Source: Halobellus captivus (lineage in GTDB: Archaea > Halobacteriota > Halobacteria > Halobacteriales > Haloferacaceae). Taken from it: a stretch of 64,000 bases of DNA. The number at the start of each line of letters is the position of its first letter. Within the stretch, counting starts at the first letter, position 1. Below are positions 59,057 through 64,000 of the stretch, one piece after another. The position numbers and the translations under genes were made by a program. The DNA is taken from NCBI RefSeq assembly GCF_003697845.1, contig NZ_RDQE01000006.1, positions 1 to 64,000 of the forward strand, given 5' to 3'. The notes beneath the pieces were generated by a model, which was not told the DNA's origin, searched no databases, and saw only the letters and a list, made by a program, of their open reading frames with translations.

Positions 59057-59381
59057 TTTCCTTCAGCACAACGCTGCGAGCGAAGCGAGCAGCACGTGCT
59101 GAAGGAAACTCCGCGGAGATTTGAGCAGAAAAGTCGCAACCGGGGAGCGAACGGAGTGAGCGACCCGGACCGTCTTTTCGAGTTCAGATCTCCGTCAGGA
59201 CCGAACGCAGCGGCTGTCTCACTTCGTTCGACAGCCGCAAAGTGAGCGTCCTGACGTGCCCTGCGCTCGCTTCGCTCGCGCAGGACTCCGTCAGGACGCT
59301 ACGAATGGTAAATAGCGGGGACCATCGAACGGTTCGGGGGTTCTTTGCGAGACCCTGGGTCGGTCGGTACGAGGGTGATAC
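59057..59381. repeat. Inverted and direct copies of the tRNA-Arg 3' end with hairpin array
   Basis: GTTTCCTTCAGCAC (59056-59069) pairs perfectly with GTGCTGAAGGAAAC (59096-59109), followed by an inverted T-arm (CGGAGATTTGA, 59113-59123). Direct copies of the tRNA end follow at 59180-59201 (GAGTTCAGATCTCCGTCAGG then AC) and 59286-59298 (CTCCGTCAGGACG). In between are hairpins with related loops, for example CGGCTGTC/GACAGCCG and CCTGCGC/GCGCAGG around TCGCTTCGCTC-like loops. No gene is visible. Confidence 0.85.
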
Positions 59382-59861
59382 TCATCGAGATGCCTTCATT
59401 CGTTTCGACATCCGATCAATGGCTACCCCGGCAGCGTATCCGCTCGATCCGAGGAGGACGGCAAACGGGAGACCGAACTGGACGCCGTATTCGACCCCAC
59501 CGAATAACTCGGCGCGTGCGGAGGTGTACCCGTATCCCAGCATTCTCGGGTGGTTATACCGGGTCGACCCCGCCCAGCTTCCGGTAAGGTACCCGACGAG
59601 CGGCAAGAAGACGAACCACCAGAGACCGATGAGCCACAGCGAACCGATCGTCGGTACGAGACCCGCACCGACGAGTCCCGCCACGATAGCGATCCCGAGC
59701 GTCAACACGATCCAGCCGAGGGAGAGGCCGACGTTCAGTCCGATCACGAACCCACCGGAGGCGAGCAAAAGGAGGCCGACCACTGCCAGTACGAGAAGAC
59801 TCCTACTCGAGGAGTCTCCAACGACGTGCGTCGAGCCGCGTACGTCCTCGAGGTAGCCCAT
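59382..59861 (-). CDS. Hypothetical membrane protein
   Basis: 159 residues with about four hydrophobic segments (residues 20-42, 46-68, 70-92, 130-148). A polar loop of about 30 residues (WAGSTRYNHPRMLGYGYTSA) sits between segments 3 and 4. No recognised family. It is on the same strand as the antiporter upstream, 85 nt from its end, but a shared function is not shown. Confidence 0.7.
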   Translation of the reverse strand: MGYLEDVRGSTHVVGDSSSRSLLVLAVVGLLLLASGGFVIGLNVGLSLGWIVLTLGIAIVAGLVGAGLVPTIGSLWLIGLWWFVFLPLVGYLTGSWAGSTRYNHPRMLGYGYTSARAELFGGVEYGVQFGLPFAVLLGSSGYAAGVAIDRMSKRMKASR

Positions 59862-59945
59862 TACCGTCGAATTCGTCGTCGTGTTCGGATAGTCGTTTTG
59901 GCGAACACATCGATCCCGAGCGGGAACGCCACCGCCGACCCTCGA

Positions 59946-61832
59946 TCAATCGTGCGGGTGGAACCGCTCCATCGCCCGCTTGACCGCGTCGGTGTCGCCG
60001 ATGAAGGTGACGTGGTCGCCGTACTCGAGCACGCTGTCCGCTGAGGGGACGTGGTTCTCGCCGTCGCGGCTGACGACGGCGACGAAGGTTCCGTCCGGGA
60101 TGTCCGCGTTGAGGTCGCGGATGCTCTTGCCGGCGAGCCTCTCGGAGGTCACCTCCACCTCCTGGACGTCGTGGTCGTCGCCGAGCTCGTTCATCCAGTG
60201 GGTGAGCGCCGGGCGCTCGATCTCGTCGTCGATGGCCACCGCGGTCGCCGTCGTGGCGTCGATAGCCTCGACGCCGATGCTCTCGAACGCGTCGACGTTC
60301 TCCGGCTCGTTCACCCGGGAGTACACCGACTCGACGTCGAACTTGGTGATCGCGAGCTGACACGCGAGGAGGTTGATGTCGTCGTCGGCCGTCGTCGTGA
60401 CGAACCGCTTGGCGTCCTCGATGCCCGCCTTGCGCAACGCTTCCGCCTCGCTTCCGTCGCCCTCGCGAACGGTGTATCCCTCGGCACGTGCGCGCTCGAC
60501 CACGTCCGCGTCGGATTCGACGATGACGACGAACTCGCCCCTGTTCTCCAGTCGTGTGGCGAGCGCCCGGCCGATCCGACCCCCGCCGATGATTATCGTA
60601 CGCATTGGTGACACTCCGAGGTACTCGCCGATCTGCCGCGCCATGCCCGCCTCGATCGCGACCGTCGCGAAGATGACGGCGAAGACCGTCCCGACGAGCA
60701 GCTGCCCGGCCGCGACGTTGCCCGCCAGCTCCAGCTCGATGGCGAAGAGCGTCGCCACGCTCGCCGGGATGATCCCCCGCGGGCCGACCGCCGCGATGAA
60801 CAGCCGCTCCGCTCGCGTGAACCGCTCGACGCCGGCCGTGGCGATGAACGCGCCCAGCGGCCGCAACACGAGCATGACCACGAGCACGAGCCCGATCGCG
60901 CCGACGCCGAGCCCGAGGATCGCCTCGACGTCTATCAGCGCGGCCAGCGAGATGAACACGAACGAGAGCACGACCAGCGTCGTGTTCTCCGCGAACCGTT
61001 CGATCTCCTCCCTGTTGTCGATGCCGAGGTTCCCGAGCAGCATTCCGCTCGTCGCCGCCGCGGCGATGCCCGCCTCGGCCGCGACGGCCTCGGCGGCCGC
61101 GAACGACCCGATCGCCGCGGCCAACACGAGGAACTGCGACGCCTGGACGTCGCGTTCGGGGACGAACTCGCTTTCCAGAAGGAGGTAGATGACGACCGTC
61201 GCGAGCACCCCTGCGGCGACGCCGACGCCGAACCGCTGGAGGAACGAGAGGAGCGTCGCGGGCACGCCGAGGTCGTCGAGCAGCAGCGTCTCGAAGACGA
61301 CCACGGCGACGATCGCCGCGGTCACGTCGTTGACGATCCCCTCCGTCTCCAGTGCGGTCGCCACGTGGTCCCGGACCCGGACGACGTTGAGTATCGGCGT
61401 GATGACCGTGGGACCGGTCGCGACGAGCAGGGCTCCGATCAGCAGCGCGATCTCCCAGGTGGACCCTTCGAGGAACCGGACCGCCACCGCGGTGCCGAGG
61501 AACATCACCAGGGCGCTGACCGTGACCAACCGGAGCGACACCGTCGACGCCCGGCGGATCCGGTCGACCTGCAGCGCGAACGCCCCCTCGAAGACGATGA
61601 TCGCGACGCTGAGGCCGACGATGATCTCGAGGCCGTCCCCGAACGTGTCGAGCGTCACGAGCCCGAGCACCTCGGGACCGAGGACGACCCCGATAGCGAG
61701 GTAGAAGACCACGCTCGGCACCTTCAGCCGATGCGCGAGCAGTTGCACGACGAGCCCCGAAACGAGGATGGCCGCGACGACCGGCAGGAGACTACTGGAC
61801 ACGTCTATCGGATTATTGTACCCACCGTACAT
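59946..61832 (-). CDS. Cation/proton antiporter with TrkA regulatory domains
   Basis: 628 residues. The N-terminal about 390 residues hold 12-13 transmembrane helices of a CPA-type Na+(K+)/H+ antiporter, including GALLVATGPTVITPIL and RLFIAAVGPRGIIPASVA. A Rossmann-type TrkA-N domain follows (IIIGGGRIGRALATRLENRG, about 397) and then a TrkA-C ligand-binding domain (about 540-620). Such fusions are gated by NAD(H) or cyclic dinucleotides and serve pH and ion balance. The ATG is 66 nt from a divergent gene, and both appear to share one AT-rich element. Confidence 0.92.
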   Translation of the reverse strand: MYGGYNNPIDVSSSLLPVVAAILVSGLVVQLLAHRLKVPSVVFYLAIGVVLGPEVLGLVTLDTFGDGLEIIVGLSVAIIVFEGAFALQVDRIRRASTVSLRLVTVSALVMFLGTAVAVRFLEGSTWEIALLIGALLVATGPTVITPILNVVRVRDHVATALETEGIVNDVTAAIVAVVVFETLLLDDLGVPATLLSFLQRFGVGVAAGVLATVVIYLLLESEFVPERDVQASQFLVLAAAIGSFAAAEAVAAEAGIAAAATSGMLLGNLGIDNREEIERFAENTTLVVLSFVFISLAALIDVEAILGLGVGAIGLVLVVMLVLRPLGAFIATAGVERFTRAERLFIAAVGPRGIIPASVATLFAIELELAGNVAAGQLLVGTVFAVIFATVAIEAGMARQIGEYLGVSPMRTIIIGGGRIGRALATRLENRGEFVVIVESDADVVERARAEGYTVREGDGSEAEALRKAGIEDAKRFVTTTADDDINLLACQLAITKFDVESVYSRVNEPENVDAFESIGVEAIDATTATAVAIDDEIERPALTHWMNELGDDHDVQEVEVTSERLAGKSIRDLNADIPDGTFVAVVSRDGENHVPSADSVLEYGDHVTFIGDTDAVKRAMERFHPHD

Positions 61833-61864
61833 TACTGTGTTGGTTCGTCGACGATCGAACTCGG

Positions 61865-61872
61865 GATTTATG
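61865..61872. promoter_or_regulatory. Shared TATA element between antiporter and DUF309-like gene
   Basis: GATTTATG on the plus strand is about 26-33 nt before the GTG at 61898. The reverse complement, CATAAATC, is 33-40 nt before the antiporter ATG at 61832. One element may serve both directions. Confidence 0.45.
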
Positions 61873-61897
61873 TTCGTCCCTGACCGAGACGCTCGAC

Positions 61898-62620
61898 GTG
61901 ACGCGTGACGGCCGCGGCGACCACGGCGACACGAACGACCACGGCGACGCGGACAGCCTCGGCGACGACGACCGCGGCGAACGGGTTGCCGCCGGGCTCG
62001 AGGCGGGAATCGCGCTGTTCAACGCCGGCTACGTCCTCGCGGCGCGCGACCGCTGGAGGTCGACACGGGTCGCGATCGCCGACGACGCACCCGCCGACGC
62101 CGGCACCGAACCCGGAGGCGAGCGGGTCCTCCGCGGGCTGGTTGCGGTCGCGACCGCGGCCGATCACGCGGGAAGCGGGGAGCGGTCCGGAGCCGCGGAC
62201 CACGGCACGCGCGCCGTGGACCTCCTCGAGGGGATCGACGACGCGTGCCACGGGACCGATCTCGAGCCGATCCGCGAGTGGTGCCGACGGCTCGCCGCGG
62301 ACCCGGGAGCGATCGGGGACGGCCCGCCGCCGATCCGGATCGACGGCGTCGCCGTCGGGTTCGAGGACCTGGATCTGGCGGCGACGCTCTCGGCCGCGTC
62401 CGCGCTTTCGGCCGTGGTCGACGCCGGTGACGAGGAAACGATGTCGGCCGCGGCGGCGCTCGCTCGCGAAGAGCACGGAACGGGCCGGACGCAGGTCACG
62501 GAGCTTCTGTTCGCGTATCTCCGTCGGCCGGAGGCGCGCCCGCAGATCGCGGCGCGGATCGCTGACCACGTCGACCGGGACCGTCGCAAGGGTCGGGACG
62601 TCTCGGGCCTGTTCGAGTGA
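61898..62620 (+). CDS. DUF309-like haloarchaeal protein
   Basis: 240 residues from a GTG start at 61898. After an acidic, His/Asp-rich N-terminus (1-35), the segment VAAGLEAGIALFNAGYVLAA then RDRWRS resembles the FNxGxYxxAHxxWE pattern of DUF309, although the His/Glu of that motif are altered. Helical throughout. Function unknown. It is convergent with azf, ending 9 nt before that gene's stop. Confidence 0.65.
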   Translation: MTRDGRGDHGDTNDHGDADSLGDDDRGERVAAGLEAGIALFNAGYVLAARDRWRSTRVAIADDAPADAGTEPGGERVLRGLVAVATAADHAGSGERSGAADHGTRAVDLLEGIDDACHGTDLEPIREWCRRLAADPGAIGDGPPPIRIDGVAVGFEDLDLAATLSAASALSAVVDAGDEETMSAAAALAREEHGTGRTQVTELLFAYLRRPEARPQIAARIADHVDRDRRKGRDVSGLFE

Positions 62621-62629
62621 GCGGGGGCG

Positions 62630-63436
62630 TCAGGGTTCGTCCGTCGGCGGATCCTCGGCGATCGGCTCGCCCTCGAAGGTGTAGTTCGCGGAGTTGTCCT
62701 GCGGGTCGTAGCCGAGGACCTCGCGGGCGCGCTCGATGGAGTAGTACTTCCGGTCGTTGTCGGAGATGCCGTAGACGATCTCGAAGCCGTACTCCGCCCG
62801 GAGACACCGGTCGAAGAGGTGCGCGCAGTCGCCGTGTGAGAGCCACATCGCCTGTCCGCGCTCGTACTCGCGCGGCGGGTGGTCCTTGGTGAGGTTGCCG
62901 ATGCGGACGCAGACGACGCCCATCCCGGTCTCGTCGTGATAGTACCGCCCGAGGAACTCGCCGGTCGCCTTCGAGACCCCGTAGAGGTTCCCCGGACGGG
63001 GGAGCTCCTCGCCGTCGAGCCGGTAGTCGTCGTCGGGGCGGTAGAGGTCGGGGGTCCGATCGTCGGTCTCGTAGCCGCCGACGGCGTGGTTCGAGGAGGC
63101 GAACGCGAACTTCTCGACGCCGGCGGCGGCGGCGACTCGCATCACCACCTGCGTCCCGTCGATGTTGTTCCGGAGGACGGAGTCCCACGGCGCGGTCTTC
63201 CGCGGGTCCCCCGCGAGGTGAATGACCGCGTTCACGCCCGTCATGGCCTCGCGGACGGCACGCTCGTCGGTGATGTCGGCGACGTACTGGTCGGCGTCGG
63301 TCACCCGGTCGGGCACCTTCGCGGCCGGGAGCGGCTCGCGGTCGAGGAGCCGCCAGTCGTACTCCTCGCCGATCCCGTCGAGGATGGCCTGGCCGACCCG
63401 CCCGCCCGCGCCTGTGAGTAGGACCGGATCGTCCAT
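62630..63436 (-). CDS. azf: NAD-dependent glucose-6-phosphate dehydrogenase
   Basis: 268 residues of the extended short-chain dehydrogenase fold. GAGGRVGQAI (9-18) binds NAD, the catalytic SNHAVGGYE...YGVSK pair supplies Ser/Tyr/Lys, and IGNLTKDHPPREYERGQAMW and YGISDNDRKYYSIERAREVL match the haloarchaeal enzyme Azf. In Haloferax this enzyme starts the oxidative pentose phosphate pathway with NAD. Alternative annotation would be a generic epimerase, but the match over the whole length is strong from memory. A TATA-like CATATATGCC is about 27 nt upstream. Confidence 0.9.
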   Translation of the reverse strand: MDDPVLLTGAGGRVGQAILDGIGEEYDWRLLDREPLPAAKVPDRVTDADQYVADITDERAVREAMTGVNAVIHLAGDPRKTAPWDSVLRNNIDGTQVVMRVAAAAGVEKFAFASSNHAVGGYETDDRTPDLYRPDDDYRLDGEELPRPGNLYGVSKATGEFLGRYYHDETGMGVVCVRIGNLTKDHPPREYERGQAMWLSHGDCAHLFDRCLRAEYGFEIVYGISDNDRKYYSIERAREVLGYDPQDNSANYTFEGEPIAEDPPTDEP

Positions 63437-63462
63437 TCAGCCTACTATGGACGCGAGGACGG

Positions 63463-63472
63463 CATATATGAC
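63463..63472 (-). promoter_or_regulatory. TATA box for azf
   Basis: Minus-strand TCATATATGC is about 27-36 nt before the azf ATG at 63436. Confidence 0.6.
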
Positions 63473-63512
63473 ACGGTTCGGCCGCCGAGACGTCGACGGC
63501 CGCTCCGCGTCC

Positions 63513-63866
63513 TCAGGAGAGCTTCTGACGCGAGACGGTCACGCCGGTCGGCGCCACCACGAGCTGGTCGTCCCCCTTCTGGACGATGTCTCCGTCGACC
63601 TCCTCCGCGACCTGGCGGAGCTCGTCGATGATGTGTTCCACGGTCCGGTCGGACGTCGAGTGCCGGGTGATGTCCGCGATGACGAAGTCGCCGTCGTAGA
63701 CCGCGTCCTTGATCGGGATGACGTCGCTCTGGTCGCCGATCTCCGCGATGTGTACCTTCATTCCCGCGTCCGCCTTCGCCTCGGCGAAGTCGTCTATGTC
63801 GAGTTCGACGTAGTCGTCGACGGAGCGCTGTCCGCCCCCGCCGAGGATCTTGCTCATAATACCCAT
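63513..63866 (-). CDS. sepF: Cell division protein SepF
   Basis: 117 residues: MGIMSKILGGGGQRSVDDYV (membrane-targeting amphipathic start and linker), then the SepF fold with VHIAEIGDQSDVIPIKDAVY and VTVSRQKLS. In haloarchaea SepF anchors FtsZ1/FtsZ2 to the membrane at mid-cell. Start at 63866 or at the Met three codons in; upstream in-frame starts lack similarity. A TATA-like AACTAATG about 27 nt upstream supports it. The last 134 bases of the window show no gene. Confidence 0.92.
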   Translation of the reverse strand: MGIMSKILGGGGQRSVDDYVELDIDDFAEAKADAGMKVHIAEIGDQSDVIPIKDAVYDGDFVIADITRHSTSDRTVEHIIDELRQVAEEVDGDIVQKGDDQLVVAPTGVTVSRQKLS

Positions 63867-64000
63867 ACCAGTGTTACGACGAGGTCGCACATTAGTTCTT
63901 ACGTCAGACACGGCCGTTGCGTTCTCGTTCGGACGAGGCCGCCGCGTCGGTCGCTCGAACGCGGTCACACACGACGACGAACCCGCCGCGCGGCCGTCCG

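Overview
This window looks like the chromosome of an extremely halophilic archaeon, most likely Halorubrum or a close relative. That placement is my inference; no database search was run. Supporting it are the very GC-rich sequence with strong third-position bias, acidic proteins full of Asp and Glu, split archaeal RNA polymerase genes (rpoH-B''-B'-A'-A''), a tandem-fold archaeal histone, Tat lipoprotein and PGF-CTERM surface-protein signals, and many TATA boxes about 25-30 nt before start codons, as expected for leaderless mRNAs.

Layout. 1-11.3 kb: a sensor kinase, a MATE exporter, riboflavin synthase, the glmU-glmS amino-sugar pair, a surface protein, and a helicase overlapping an M24-fold protein that lacks two of the five usual metal ligands. 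11.3-17.6 kb: a G-rich 34-bp tandem repeat, two tiny zinc-finger genes, PRC-barrel, CarS (ether-lipid synthesis), proline dehydrogenase, DUF502, IlvE, and the ribB-rbkR riboflavin operon with a palindrome at its promoter. 17.7-21.1 kb: the accessory region. It holds tRNA-Ala followed by inverted and direct copies of its own 3' end, an AT-rich DUF6414-like gene, a frameshifted gene, two inverted repeats, a ribbon-helix-helix-like gene and a type IV pilin. 21.1-34.3 kb: metabolism and signalling (PPOX protein, SugE-type SMR exporter with a 7TM kinase, MFS, kynureninase, P450, soluble MCP transducer, UvrC, fused siroheme decarboxylase). 34.3-42.2 kb: two mirror-image copies of a dispersed structured repeat flank a TrpD-like transferase, a zinc-finger gene and nadE. 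Then come NUDIX, a DUF5787-like gene, CBS, a flavin monooxygenase, a two-hairpin possible RNA, and dUTPase. 42.4-55 kb: aconitase, then the transcription/translation operon rpoH-B2-B1-A1-A2-nusA, a Tat lipoprotein gene, rps12 and rps7. 55-59.3 kb: two identical tRNA-Asp genes, then RPA, histone and a histone-deacetylase-family gene on one strand, and tRNA-Arg. 59.4-64 kb: a membrane protein, a cation/proton antiporter, a DUF309-like protein, NAD-dependent glucose-6-phosphate dehydrogenase (azf) and sepF.

Three steps of riboflavin/FMN synthesis (ribB, ribE, the rbkR kinase) sit in two loci, and several flavoenzymes here would use the product. The most unusual structural signal is shared by all three tRNA loci. 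Each tRNA (the second of the two tRNA-Asp genes) is followed by an inverted copy of its T-arm plus trailer, and then by direct partial copies of its 3' end embedded in small hairpins.
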